The position numbers and the translations under genes were made by a program. Under the pieces are notes generated by a model. It had not been told where the DNA came from. It made no database searches and was given only the letters and a program-made list of their open reading frames with translations. Positions 44,145 to 53,315 of a DNA stretch of 64,000 bases are shown here, piece by piece. Position 1 is the first letter of the stretch; each line of letters opens with the position of its first letter. This DNA comes from Sphingopyxis bauzanensis (GTDB lineage: Bacteria; Pseudomonadota; Alphaproteobacteria; Sphingomonadales; Sphingomonadaceae), in NCBI RefSeq assembly GCF_002205675.1, contig NZ_NISK01000003.1:738241-802240 (forward strand). The letters run 5' to 3'.

Positions 44145-45105
44145 GAGCCTGATCCGAAATTAAGTTGAGTGGTGTCAGCGGGTTAGCTTGACGCCATCCC
44201 AAGTCGCTGATTCACGGGGTTTTGCAACAAACTTCCGGAGTTCGACGATGTGGACCGACACCACTCGGGCGCAGTATGCCCGTGCACAGCTGACTTTGCC
44301 AAGCGATTTGACTGACGCGGAATGGGCCGTGCTGGAGCCGTTTCTTCCGCAGCCTTCACTGGTTGGGCGTCCGCGGAAGTGGCCGCTGCGGCGCATCGTC
44401 GAGGCGATCCTGTATCTGCTGCGCGGGGGGCTGCCTTGGCGGATGTTGCCGCCCTGCTTTCCTCCGGTCTCGACGGTACGGCGCTGGTTCTACCTGTGGC
44501 GCGACAATGGTCTGTGGCTTTCGCTCAATCATGCTCTGCTTCTGATCGGCCGGGAAGCGGCAGGGCACGAAGCGTCGCCCAGTGCAGGAGTGATCGACAG
44601 CCAGAGTGTCAAAACCACCGAGAGCGGCGGGCCTCGGGGCTACGATGCGGGCAAGAAAATCAAGGGGCGCAAGCGCCACATCCTGACCGACACAGACGGC
44701 AACCTGGTTCATGCTGTGATCCACACCGCCGACATCCAGGATCGCGACGGTGCACCGTTCGTCCTCGCCGAAATAATCCGCCGCTTCCCGTGGCTGCGGC
44801 ACGTCTTCGCCGATGGTGGGTATGCCGGTGACAAGCTCCGGGAGGCACTGCGCAAGATCGGAAAGAGCAAATGGACCATCGAAATCATCAAGCGGTCCGA
44901 CACCGCCAAAGGCTTCGAGGTGCTGCCGCGCCGCTGGGTGGTGGAACGAACCTTTGCATGGCTCAGCCGCAACCGACGTCTCGCCAAGGACTTCGAACAA
45001 ACCATCGCCTCAGCAACCGCCTGGCTGTTCATCGCATCAATCCAGCTCTTCACACGCCGTATCGCAAGAGCATGAAATTACACGAGATAGTTTTGAATCA
45101 GACTC
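44145..45105 (+). mobile_element. IS5-family insertion sequence
   Basis: 961 bases. Terminal inverted repeats begin GAGCCTGATCCGAAA at 44145 and, reading in from 45105, GAGTCTGATTCAAAA (imperfect match). The trinucleotide TAA occurs on both sides (44142-44144 and 45106-45108) and fits the TNA target duplication of the IS427/IS1031-like groups. The element carries one transposase gene. Confidence 0.85.
44248..45075 (+). CDS. IS5-family transposase
   Basis: 275 residues from MWTDTTRAQ. An N-terminal LTDAEWAVLEPFLP segment is followed by the RNase H-like DDE core: SAGVIDSQSVKTTE (first D), VFADGGYAGDKL (second D) and RRWVVERTFAWLSRNRRL (the E in Y-x2-R-x3-E-x6-K-like context). Intact; likely functional. 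The start with the upstream open frame to 44188 is not used, since 44248 is the usual N-terminus. Confidence 0.9.
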   Translation: MWTDTTRAQYARAQLTLPSDLTDAEWAVLEPFLPQPSLVGRPRKWPLRRIVEAILYLLRGGLPWRMLPPCFPPVSTVRRWFYLWRDNGLWLSLNHALLLIGREAAGHEASPSAGVIDSQSVKTTESGGPRGYDAGKKIKGRKRHILTDTDGNLVHAVIHTADIQDRDGAPFVLAEIIRRFPWLRHVFADGGYAGDKLREALRKIGKSKWTIEIIKRSDTAKGFEVLPRRWVVERTFAWLSRNRRLAKDFEQTIASATAWLFIASIQLFTRRIARA

Positions 45106-45108
45106 TAA

Positions 45109-45684
45109 TGCAGACGCTTCTGTGTTGTAGCGCTGCCTATCGGCAACCCGCTCTATGCGCTGCGCGCACCAAGCCTGTAGTCTTGGCCCTTCGGATGGAG
45201 ATCGGGAGCGCGAGAAAATGAGCGGGATTTTCTAAGGCCGCACTCTTTCCCGCTGCGCTCCTTGAGGGTGCGGAGTCTTTGAGCCGAGCCGCTGGCACTC
45301 TTGCCTCTCTCCTTGCCGTGCGAGCGACGGACGCGCGTTCGCTTCGACTGGCGGCGCTGCGCCGTTGGGCCAACCTCCTTGTCTTCGCTCTTCTTGCCGT
45401 CACGTCGCCCGCCGGCGTCGCGCCGTGCAAGGGGGCCGTTGCCTGTGCCGCGCTCCGGCTGAGAGAGGCTGATCGCCTCCGCTCATTTGATGGTGCGGGA
45501 ACGCCAAGGGCTTTGCCCTCTCGTTCCCAAAGCAGAATAGCCGCCCCCGAGTGGCGGTCGCTGCGCGCCCGCTGGCCCGCGCCAGGGCAACGATTCAGCT
45601 TTCCCTCCCCCTCCCATCCTCGCCGGAAGGCAGAGCCGCATGTCGCAGACAGTGCGGCATCCTGCCGAGGAAGGAAGGTTTCAG
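45109..45684. other. Gene-free stretch after the IS element
   Basis: About 575 bases without a convincing gene. It holds a hairpin GGGAACG...CGTTCCC at 45497-45528. The last part has a ribosome site (GGAAGG) for the gene at 45685. Long open frames on the minus strand here are arginine/serine-rich and look like shadow frames of GC-rich DNA. Confidence 0.5.
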
Positions 45685-45897
45685 ATGACCGATTTGCTCT
45701 TGAACTATCGTGCTTGCGGCGCGGAGTGCCGCGACGATTATTTGCGCGAGATCGCCAACGAGAACGGCTTGCCGCTGGATTGCGTTCGCAAGATCGCTGA
45801 CCGGCTCGGCGAGCGCCAGGATTTCGGGGCGTTGGTCCTGATTTGCGAAGGGCGCGGAGCGCGGAGCTCCGATCAGTCACGGGGGCGGGTCCAATGA
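45685..45897 (+). CDS. Hypothetical small protein
   Basis: 70 residues from MTDLLLNYRA. The reading LLLNYRACGAECRDDYLREIANENGLPLDC suggests a small helical protein; no named family. A GGAAGG ribosome site lies upstream, and the stop overlaps the DUF3768 gene by ATGA, which supports it as real. It is probably part of the plasmid-like maintenance block. Confidence 0.6.
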   Translation: MTDLLLNYRACGAECRDDYLREIANENGLPLDCVRKIADRLGERQDFGALVLICEGRGARSSDQSRGRVQ

Positions 45898-46286
45898 ACG
45901 CCAGCCTCACCAGCCAGCGCGAACGCATCGCCCGTTTGAACGACTTGGCACGGCGCGCGATGGGAGTTGCCTGCACCGCCGTTGCAACGGTCGGTTTTCG
46001 TTCGCTGCCCGACGCCGATCAGTCCTGCGTCCGCGAGTTGATCGAGACGTTCGACGCTTTCGACGAGGACAACGACCCCCACGGCGAACGCGATTTCGGA
46101 ACGATCTACCAGCTTGCCGATGGGCGCTGGGCGACCGAGCGCCCACGACTGCGAGAGGATGAGCGCGAACGGGTGTTCTGGAAACTCGATTATTACGACC
46201 GCCAGATGGAGTTCGCCAGCGACGACGCGGCGAACCCAGCGATCACGAGGCGCGTTCTGACCATCATGCTGTCCGATGAATATTGA
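45894..46286 (+). CDS. DUF3768 family protein
   Basis: 130 residues from MNASLTSQRE. The conserved part DEDNDPHGERDFG and WKLDYYD fits DUF3768, a family often found on plasmids and integrated elements of Alphaproteobacteria, next to ParB-like genes. Function unknown. ATGA overlap with the upstream gene suggests an operon. Confidence 0.75.
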   Translation: MNASLTSQRERIARLNDLARRAMGVACTAVATVGFRSLPDADQSCVRELIETFDAFDEDNDPHGERDFGTIYQLADGRWATERPRLREDERERVFWKLDYYDRQMEFASDDAANPAITRRVLTIMLSDEY

Positions 46287-46300
46287 ACGGAGGCAGTTCC

Positions 46301-47957
46301 ATGAAACCCAAAGACCTTGCGAGCGTCACCCCGCCCGACCCCGATCAGATCATGATGGCGGGCATCGCGCCCGTCAGCATGGGCGAACGGCTTGGCTGGC
46401 TTGCCGCTCAACCGATGCAGCCCCGCCGTGAACAGCGCCCGCTCGACATCGGGTTTTGGAACCCGATGCGCGACCAACTTGAGATGTCCTTACTTCCCCG
46501 TTTCCAACCATTTTCAGGAGTGTTCCCGATGACCCTACAGACCGTCAAACTTTCGCAGCTTCGTTTGTCGCCACTCAACGTGCGGCGCGTGAAGCCCAAG
46601 GCTATCGACCAGCTTGCCGCCGATATGCTGGCGCATGGTCAATTGCAGAACCTTGTCGTTTACGCCGAAGGGAACCGCTTCGAGGTTGCCGCCGGAGGCC
46701 GACGCTATCGCGCGTTCAAGCAGCTTGAGAAGGCCAAGGCGATTTCTGCCAGCCATCCGGTCAGTGTGGACGTGCGCGACAAGGCCGAGGCAGTCGAACT
46801 GTCGCTGGCCGAAAATGTGAGCCGCGAGGATATGCACGTTGCCGATGCGGTGATCGCTTATGGCGATCTTCGCACCGAGGGAAAATCGCCCGAGGATATT
46901 GCCGCGCGGTTCGGCGTGGCGCTGTCCTACGTCAAGAAGGTGTTGCGGCTGTCGGCATTGCACCCCGATGCGCTTGCCTGTCTGGCGCGCGATCAGATCG
47001 GCATGGAGGCGGCACAGGCATTGACCCTGACCGACGATCACGACCGTCAGCTTGACGCGTTGAAGCGGTTCGGCAACAGCGCCAATCAAATCCGGCGGAT
47101 GCTGACCGAGGAGAAGATCGGCACCAGCCATGGCCTGTACCTGTTCGTCGGGCATGATGCCTATGCCGCAGCGGGCGGGACGATCACCGCCGACCTGTTT
47201 GCCGAGAATGGCGATGGGTATGCCGACGCGCCTGAACTGGTCGAGGCACTGGCAACCGCCAAGATGGCCGAGGTCGAATTGGGCTATCGCGGCGAAGGCT
47301 GGAGAGATGTTCGGGCATCGCTCGAACGACCGGACGACTATTACAATCTTGTCACTGTCCACGCCGAGGGGAAGCGCGAGCCGACCGAAGCCGAACAGGC
47401 CGAGCGCGCCCGAATTCAGGAAGCCGCAGAGGCGCGGCTTGCCGAACTTGGCAAGGGCAACCAGTGGGGCGACCGAGTGTTCAATGGACTGGAGCGCGAA
47501 GCCCGCACCCTTGAAAACCGACTATGTGTGTTCACTGACGCGCAGAAGACCGACAGCGCCATGGTGCTGTTCGTCGGCAATAGCGGCGAGATCGAGGCCA
47601 AGGCCATCCGCACCAAGCGGATTGCCAAAGGCGGCAATGGCGATGCGCCAGCGATCAAGCCCGATCAAGTGGCAAGCGCCTGTCGCCTTTTACGACCGGC
47701 TCAAAAGGCCTGTGATCGCCAAGATTATGGCCGATGTGCTGGGCAAGGCCGCCGCCGACAGTTGCGCCAAGATGAAGAAGAGCGACCTTGCCGATGCGGC
47801 CGCCGAGCGGATGGCAGGGCGTGGATGGCTGCCGCCCGCGCTTGTGATCGTTGAGCCGCCCGTCGAGGTAGCGCAGGAGCGCCCCGTGTTCGACGATGAA
47901 GTTGATGGCGATGAGGAAGGCGAAGCGCCCGAATTCGAGGAAGAAGACGCGGCTTGA
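46301..47957 (+). pseudogene. parB: ParB/RepB-like partition protein, frameshifted near 47672
   Basis: The ParB core begins at MTLQTVKLSQ (46529; GGAG upstream) with the nuclease/CTPase box FEVAAGGRRYRAFKQL and the helix-turn-helix SPEDIAARFGVALSYVKKVL. Up to about residue 380 the frame is intact; near 47672 a one-base change moves the conserved C-terminal part (KWQAPVAFYDRLKRPVIAKI...EEEDAA) into another frame ending at 47957. In the first frame the protein ends at 47854 with an unrelated tail. The cause could be mutation or sequencing error. An upstream in-frame start at 46301 (after GGAGG) would add 76 residues of unknown kind. Confidence 0.75.
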
Positions 47958-48031
47958 TGATCGAGAGGGCGGACCAAGTGGCCCGCCCTCATTGTCTTGT
48001 TACCGAATTTGCCTGTGCAGGAGTTCGCGCG

Positions 48032-48113
48032 GCCCGTCCCTGCTGGACGGGCAAAGGCCGGATGTTCCGGCCGGCCTCAAATCGGCACGGCAGCTTATAG
48101 CTGCCGTGCCGAT
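48032..48113. repeat. Three tandem hairpins
   Basis: Stem 1: GCCCGTCC/GGACGGGC (48032-48052). Stem 2: GGCCGG/CCGGCC (48056-48072). Stem 3: ATCGGCACGGCAGC/GCTGCCGTGCCGAT with loop TTATA (48081-48113), a perfect 14-base stem. They lie between parB and the DUF1289 gene without other coding sequence. They may be a transcription stop, or a single-strand DNA feature used in replication or transfer. Confidence 0.7.
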
Positions 48114-48161
48114 TGCGCGCGAAGGATAGCGAGCGAGCCGCTTCGCGACTAGGGGAAGGGC

Positions 48162-48359
48162 ATGATCGACCGTCCTCAATCGCCCTGTGTTGCGGTCTGC
48201 GCGCTCGATGCGCGCGCAGAATTTTGCACCGGCTGCGGTCGCACCATAGCCGAGATCGGCGAATGGGGCGGCGCGACTGCCGAACGGCAGTGCGCGATAC
48301 TGGCCTTGTTGCCGGAGCGGATGGCGCGGCAAGCCGCTGGTCAGCCGGTAGTGCTGTGA
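48162..48359 (+). CDS. DUF1289 family protein
   Basis: 65 residues. The pattern SPCVAVCALDARAEFCTGCGRT, followed by IAEIGEW, is the DUF1289 signature: four cysteines likely bind a metal. The start MIDRPQ follows GGGGAAGG. Function unknown; family members appear as short Fe-S-binding-like proteins. Confidence 0.85.
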   Translation: MIDRPQSPCVAVCALDARAEFCTGCGRTIAEIGEWGGATAERQCAILALLPERMARQAAGQPVVL

Positions 48360-48874
48360 ACGTAATGTCACCGCCGTCGTCGTCTGGATTATACCCCGCC
48401 GAAAGCAATCGCCGCTGTCGATGACACCGCTGCCGTGGTCGTGACGGATCGCCGGGCTGCGTTGAAGGTCGCGGCTTAGCGCGCAGCGCGTGCGCGCTGG
48501 AGGATGGCGAGACTGTTCGGATGAGCGCGGACTGGTGGTGCGTCGGTGGCGGGTGAGCTCGCACCGGCTGTGACATTGCAGACCTCGGTGTCGATACAGC
48601 CAGAACTGATCGAGCGAAGGATCGGCAGCTTCTCTTGTCCGGGTTTGGCAGGACGATTTCCTTGTTTGCCGGTTTCGTGGCTGCGCGCGTCGCCTAATAC
48701 GATCAAGCAAAAAAGCGGACGCCCAGATGCCCGCCAAGGCGGGCGAGGCGTCCTACGGTTTCCACCCCATTGCATGGGACGGAGCCTCCGTTTTTTGGCT
48801 GGATCGCGGCTCCTTCGCGGCCCCCTTGAAGACCGTCAGGAAATCACCCTGCAATCCAAGACGGAGTAAGACCC
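48360..48874. other. Gene-free stretch upstream of ssb
   Basis: About 515 bases without a convincing gene. It holds a hairpin GGACGCC...GGCGTCC at 48717-48753, with a run of A on its left, so it could terminate a minus-strand transcript, and a short hairpin with a T-run at 48779-48796 (ACGGAGCCTCCGTTTTTT). GGAG before 48875 is the ssb ribosome site. Confidence 0.45.
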
Positions 48875-49210
48875 ATGCAGAACATCGCAGAATTTCGGAT
48901 CATCGGCCGCATCGGCAAGGTCGAGGTCAAGGAGAAGGTCACTTATCTTTCGGTGGCCTCGAACTACAACCGCAAGGACGGCGACGACTGGAAAACCGAC
49001 GTGCACTGGAACAGCGTTACGCTGTTTGACAAGCTCGCCAAGCGTCTGACCGCCAGCAAGGGCGACCTCGTTCACATCACCGGTCGCGTCCGCCAGAACC
49101 AATATGAGGCAGGCGGCAGCACCCACTACGGCGTCGATCTGATCGCCGACGGCATCGCCATCCTCGCCAAGAAGGACGGCGGCCCTGCCGATGACGAAAA
49201 GCCGGACTGA
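48875..49210 (+). CDS. ssb: Single-stranded DNA-binding protein
   Basis: 111 residues, OB-fold. The order FRIIGRIGKVEVKEKVTYLSVASNYN, then WKTDVHWNSVTLFDKLAKR and VHITGRVRQNQYE, is typical of SSB. It lacks the long glycine-rich tail but ends in an acidic stretch (PADDEKPD). It is the short plasmid/element type, likely protecting single-stranded DNA during transfer or replication. A strong terminator-like hairpin follows. Confidence 0.88.
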   Translation: MQNIAEFRIIGRIGKVEVKEKVTYLSVASNYNRKDGDDWKTDVHWNSVTLFDKLAKRLTASKGDLVHITGRVRQNQYEAGGSTHYGVDLIADGIAILAKKDGGPADDEKPD

Positions 49211-49217
49211 CCACCCA

Positions 49218-49242
49218 GCGGGGCGGCGACAAGCCGCCCCGC
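49218..49242 (+). terminator. Terminator-like hairpin after ssb
   Basis: Perfect 10-base stem GCGGGGCGGC/GCCGCCCCGC with a five-base loop, then TTCTTC. It lies 8 bases past the ssb stop. A weak T-run, so efficiency is uncertain. Confidence 0.6.
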
Positions 49243-49281
49243 TTCTTCACTGTGTCCGATGCTGCCGATAAGGCAGGCCGA

Positions 49282-49332
49282 GGCGGCGCGCGGCACCAAC
49301 GGGGTTGGTGTCGCGCGCCGCCGTTTTTTTTT
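49282..49332 (+). terminator. Strong intrinsic terminator
   Basis: 19-base stem (one G-T pair) with arms GGCGGCGCGCGGCACCAAC and GTTGGTGTCGCGCGCCGCC around a three-base loop, followed by GTTTTTTTTT. This is the most obvious rho-independent terminator in the window and would stop readthrough from ssb. Confidence 0.85.
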
Positions 49333-49670
49333 GCGCGTTGATGTCGGCAGGAATGGGGCGGTCGGTTGGTCGCTCTGTCGGGTTAGTGCGGCCAATGCGG
49401 CTCGCCCTGGCAGTAGTATCCGGGGAAGGCCCATACGCTGTCGGCTTCTTCACATGGCCAGCGACGCGACTGGAGGAATGGGCGCAGGCTGATTGCTATG
49501 GGCGCTATCGCTCGTGTCGAGATGCCGAGCATCGGAGCGATGATTGGGCGATTCTGCCTTCGTTAGTTTGGGAATTTGTCGGTTATTGTCTTGATTGCAG
49601 GATATGCCTAGCGGCGCGTGTTGTCTTACATTGCCCTATGATTTCAGCTTTGCTTCACCGGGCATGATTG
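49333..49670. other. Gene-free stretch upstream of MobC
   Basis: About 340 bases with no convincing gene. By position it could hold an oriT and the promoter for the mob operon, but no clear nick-site motif was seen. Confidence 0.4.
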
Positions 49671-50225
49671 ATGGCGACAAATTCTGGGCCAACCACTGCG
49701 ATGCTAAGCGTCCGCGTCGATGCGCAGGCGCTTACGGCGTTCGATAGCTTCGCGGTCGGTCGTGGCGGTCGGAGCGCTCTGGTGCGTCAGATGATCGAAC
49801 GGACGCTGCAAGAGAATAGCGCCCGACCCCATATCGACCGCCCGGAGGGCGCGGCGCGCAACCGGATCTCGCTGCGGTTTACTGAGGTCGAAATTGCCGT
49901 GATCGCGCACCGCGCATCACAGCGTTCGACCGATCGCGCCGGCTGGATCAAGGCATTGGTGCGCCGCCACCTTGCCCTGAAATCACGGGTCGATGACGGC
50001 CTGCTTGCTGAACTCGCACCGATCAGAATGCAGTTGCTCCGCATCGGTCGCAATCTCAATCAGGCGATGAAGGCCGCCAATGCAGCCATGCTCGAAACCG
50101 GCGACAGGAAGATCGAACCCGAGCTGCGACGGATCGCCGATATGCGGATGGAGATTTCCGAGCAGGTCGCAGCCGTCGGCGATGCCATGCGCGGCGATGC
50201 GAGCTATTGGACGGTGGCCGACTGA
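49671..50225 (+). CDS. mobC: MobC-like mobilisation protein
   Basis: 184 residues from MATNSGPTT. The N-terminal part (SVRVDAQALTAFDSFAVGRGGRSALVRQMI) looks like a ribbon-helix-helix DNA-binding segment, followed by helical MobC features LLRIGRNLNQAMKAAN. MobC helps a relaxase open the oriT. Its stop overlaps the relaxase start (TGATG). Confidence 0.7.
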   Translation: MATNSGPTTAMLSVRVDAQALTAFDSFAVGRGGRSALVRQMIERTLQENSARPHIDRPEGAARNRISLRFTEVEIAVIAHRASQRSTDRAGWIKALVRRHLALKSRVDDGLLAELAPIRMQLLRIGRNLNQAMKAANAAMLETGDRKIEPELRRIADMRMEISEQVAAVGDAMRGDASYWTVAD

Positions 50226-51283
50226 TGGCGATGAGACCAAGCTTGGAATCAGCTTTGTGGGAAGCGAGCCGTCCGCCGTATCGTGTGCGCTATATCCATG
50301 ATCCGGGCGCTCAGCCCGGCGTGCCGCTTTACGCAAGCTACGGTGTCGCCAATCCGAAGACGGCACGCGCCAAGCTGGCGCGGATCGTGCGCGGCGCGCC
50401 CGAGGTGGTGGTCAAGGTCACGGGTCGCCAGCGGGGCGGCAGCCATGTCAAATCCCATCTCGACTATATCGGGCGGAAGGGGGCGGTCGACATCGAAACC
50501 CGCGATGGTGAGATCCTGACCAGCAAGGACGACATCGCCGAGCGTGCGGCCGAATGGAGCGATACGCTCGAATGGCGGTCGCGGCCAACGGTGTCGTCGG
50601 TGTCGCTGATCTTCTCGATGCCTGAAGGCACCGACCCCGACAAGGTGGTGGGAGCCGTTCGCGCGCTGGCTCATGCCGAACTCAGCGACAATCACGATTA
50701 TGTCCTGGCGCTGCATACCGACACGCCGCGGCCCCATGTCCATCTGACGGTGCAGGCCGAAGGGTTGGACCGCAACCGGTTCAATCCCAGACCGGTTCAG
50801 CTTCACCGCTTTCGCGAGCGGTTCGCCCGCGAACTGCGCGAGCGCGGTGTCGCGGCGGAAGCCACGCCGAGGCGGGCGCGTGGCAGGGGAGTTTCCGGAT
50901 CGAGCATTAGGCTGGTCAAACTTCGCGCCCGTCTGGCGAGCGGGGCAAGCGGCGTGATGACCAACGCTGACAGGCGAACTAACGAGCAGGCCATCGCCGT
51001 TGCGCGCGGTCAGGCCAGTCTTCCATCCTTTATCGCCAAAGGCAAAACCCGCTGGCAGGCGATACGCCAAGCCTACCACCAGGCGGCCGCCGCGCTGGAT
51101 GCGAGTGGGCAACCGGATGATCGGGCGCTCGCGAGGGACGTTCGGAGATTCCTCGACAAGCAACCCGACGTACACGCCACGCCCGAAATCATTGCCGCGC
51201 GTCATGCCCAGGCCCTGTCGGCAACACGCGCTAAACATGATCCGCCAATTGCTATGCCCTCACCGCACGATCGAGGGCGCTAA
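50225..51283 (+). CDS. Relaxase/mobilisation nuclease
   Basis: 352 residues from MAMRPSLE. The catalytic region HTDTPRPHVHLTVQ near residues 164-177 has the histidine triad of MOB-type relaxases (H, then P-H-x-H-L). A possible active tyrosine is near residue 90 in SHLDYIGRK. Nicks oriT and leads DNA transfer through a type IV secretion system that is not in the window, so the element could be mobilisable. The C-terminal half is basic and unassigned. TGATG overlap with mobC. Confidence 0.78.
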   Translation: MAMRPSLESALWEASRPPYRVRYIHDPGAQPGVPLYASYGVANPKTARAKLARIVRGAPEVVVKVTGRQRGGSHVKSHLDYIGRKGAVDIETRDGEILTSKDDIAERAAEWSDTLEWRSRPTVSSVSLIFSMPEGTDPDKVVGAVRALAHAELSDNHDYVLALHTDTPRPHVHLTVQAEGLDRNRFNPRPVQLHRFRERFARELRERGVAAEATPRRARGRGVSGSSIRLVKLRARLASGASGVMTNADRRTNEQAIAVARGQASLPSFIAKGKTRWQAIRQAYHQAAAALDASGQPDDRALARDVRRFLDKQPDVHATPEIIAARHAQALSATRAKHDPPIAMPSPHDRGR

Positions 51284-51375
51284 GCTACGGCTTTGTTTCG
51301 CCTTGAGGGGGAAGAGAGGGGGCATTGGACCAAGCGGACTATTGGGGGCCAAAAGACGCGGCAGGACGTTACGAA

Positions 51376-53097
51376 CTAGCCAGGTTCGGCACTGAGCGAC
51401 GGTCCGAACCGCGCCCTCCGTTGGGCTTCTTTCAATAGATCGCTTTGCGAGGAAAAGTAGCCGATGCGAGCATACGCTCCTTTCAATCCGCCGAGGCGAT
51501 TCCGGAAAAACGAGCTCGAAGGAACGGTCGGATCCGAATCGATCAGCCACATCGACAAATAGCCGTGCTTGATCAACAGGCGCCTCAGTGCCGCGTCCAG
51601 TTCCTCATCTCGGATCCGGCTTCCTTGCGCGGTGCGCATTATGGGAATGAGTCGAATTTTCTTCCTATGCTCGTATTGCTCGCGCTGCCTGGATAGAGCA
51701 GCCTCCTGCTGTGGGGAAAGCGGGCCGACGGGCAAGCCCGCGATGATCATCGCATTGAGCAATCCGCCAAATCGGTATGAGAATAAAGATCGGCTTGGGG
51801 AGGTGGGATCAGCGGAGATTGAGCCGCCGTCCACATACCCCTTCTCAAGATAGATACGCCGAATTACGTCGAGAAGCATTTCTTCAGTCCATTGGAAGCG
51901 CAGACTGTTGCGGTCGTTGTGAGTCGGCTCATCAAAGCCAATCAAAAGATAGGCTGCCGACATGCTCCCAAATCGTCGCACGTAGGTGCAAGGATATGGC
52001 AAAAACGGCGAATTTTTTATGAGAAAGGTTGAGAGGGTGCCTTTTTCGGCCAATAGTTGCCTTAGCCCCTCCAGCAGTTCCTCGTTGGTATAGGAGTTAG
52101 GCGCGAGCTTCGCGAGCCTGACAGCGGCATCAGAAAATAGCTTTTTCGATATGATGGGTTTCAGAACATCGACCTGCGCCCAGTCCTGCACAGGCGCGGG
52201 ATGAGGGGCGCCGACATTGCTATATTTCCGGCCGAATATGTACGTTCCTATGTAAAGTTCGTTTCTGAGCACGTAACGAACTGCGGGGGCCCGCCATTCG
52301 GCACCATGCACTTGCCTGTGGCCTTGTGTGTTGAGCCACCGCGCGATCTCGGCAAGGCTCATCTGATCGTCAACGAACATCCGAAAAATTCGCCGGACGG
52401 CAGCGATTTCCTCAGCGGGACCCCAGGCAAGAACGACCCTATCCGTGGTAAGTGCCTTTCGTTGCCCTAGTGCCAAGATCAAACGCTGGTTGCCATGCTC
52501 ATCGACAACCTGCCTGCGGGTGGCAAAGGGGTTCATCCCGCCTTGCTTGAACCCCAATCGGGCCTGCTGACGTTGGGCACGTGAGACTTTCGTCGATAGC
52601 TCGCGACTATATTCGGCGGCCATGACGCGCTTCATGTGTTTCACGATCGACGCCATCGTGCCGCCTTCATTCTCGAACGGCTCATTGCAGTAATGCACGG
52701 GTACGCCCGCCTCGCGGCACATATATTCGTAGTGTGCAGATTGGTCGGTATCTTGGAAGCGTCCCCATCTGCTTACGTCTAGGACCAGGATCGCTTTGTA
52801 AGGCATCGCTCCAGATAGCACGTCGCTCAACAGGCGTTTCAAGGCGGGCCGACCACTGAGCGTGAGGCCGCTTTTGCCAGAATCGAGATAGGTTTCGACA
52901 ACTTCGAATCCCCGAAGCGACGCATATGCCGCTATAGCTGTCTGCTGGTTGTCCGGAGAGTAGCGCTGATGCTCTGTCGACATTCTGATATACTGTGCCG
53001 CCCGCACCGGATCGGTGTCGGCTTTGATGATTTTTCTCACGCGATTTCCTTGTTTCTGTCCGCGCGCTGCCGCCAATTCAGCGGCTGCGTTCCCCAT
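51376..53097 (-). CDS. Large serine recombinase with three C-terminal repeats
   Basis: 573 residues. Resolvase-type catalytic domain with the nucleophile serine in QYIRMSTEHQR (S40) and LVLDVSRWGR near 104-113, then a Recombinase domain (SLAEIARWLNTQGH; LRNELYIGTYIFGRK). After residue 335 three similar segments of about 50 residues appear (about 338-388, 405-455, 497-547), each with a pattern of LR/IRR-LL-x-KG, PS, R-x-GG and AY-x-x-IG. The region is where a coiled coil is usual. It could insert or excise DNA at a second site of the island. Confidence 0.8.
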   Translation of the reverse strand: MGNAAAELAAARGQKQGNRVRKIIKADTDPVRAAQYIRMSTEHQRYSPDNQQTAIAAYASLRGFEVVETYLDSGKSGLTLSGRPALKRLLSDVLSGAMPYKAILVLDVSRWGRFQDTDQSAHYEYMCREAGVPVHYCNEPFENEGGTMASIVKHMKRVMAAEYSRELSTKVSRAQRQQARLGFKQGGMNPFATRRQVVDEHGNQRLILALGQRKALTTDRVVLAWGPAEEIAAVRRIFRMFVDDQMSLAEIARWLNTQGHRQVHGAEWRAPAVRYVLRNELYIGTYIFGRKYSNVGAPHPAPVQDWAQVDVLKPIISKKLFSDAAVRLAKLAPNSYTNEELLEGLRQLLAEKGTLSTFLIKNSPFLPYPCTYVRRFGSMSAAYLLIGFDEPTHNDRNSLRFQWTEEMLLDVIRRIYLEKGYVDGGSISADPTSPSRSLFSYRFGGLLNAMIIAGLPVGPLSPQQEAALSRQREQYEHRKKIRLIPIMRTAQGSRIRDEELDAALRRLLIKHGYLSMWLIDSDPTVPSSSFFRNRLGGLKGAYARIGYFSSQSDLLKEAQRRARFGPSLSAEPG

Positions 53098-53129
53098 CGC
53101 TACGAGATATATGGACGCCGTGAAAGGAA

Positions 53130-53315
53130 ACCTAAGAAACTGAAAATAGAGGGGTTATTCGCCAGAAAAACATCGGCCTCGAACAGGAAAATGCCGAGGC
53201 GGAATTTGCAAAGCCCAACATTGCGATTGTCACGCTGCAATCTGCTGATTTCCGGATCACCGCGAGCGGCTTCGATGCCAACCGGGACCTTCTTGTCGAA
53301 GCGAGGGCGACATGA
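53130..53315 (+). pseudogene. C-terminal gene remnant
   Basis: A frame running to a stop at 53315 reads RQKNIGLEQENAEAEF then AIVTLQSADFRITASGFDANRDLLVEARAT. Its stop overlaps the next gene by ATGA, as in an operon, but no start is present: the frame is interrupted just downstream of the serine recombinase. The parent gene could not be identified. Confidence 0.45.

Noticed and set aside
45137..45976. Long minus-strand frame after the IS5 element
   Set aside because: It is arginine, serine and alanine rich with no motif, and overlaps two coupled plus-strand genes; it looks like a shadow frame in GC-rich DNA.
49305..49667. Plus-strand frame upstream of mobC
   Set aside because: It starts inside the strong terminator stem and carries no recognisable domain.
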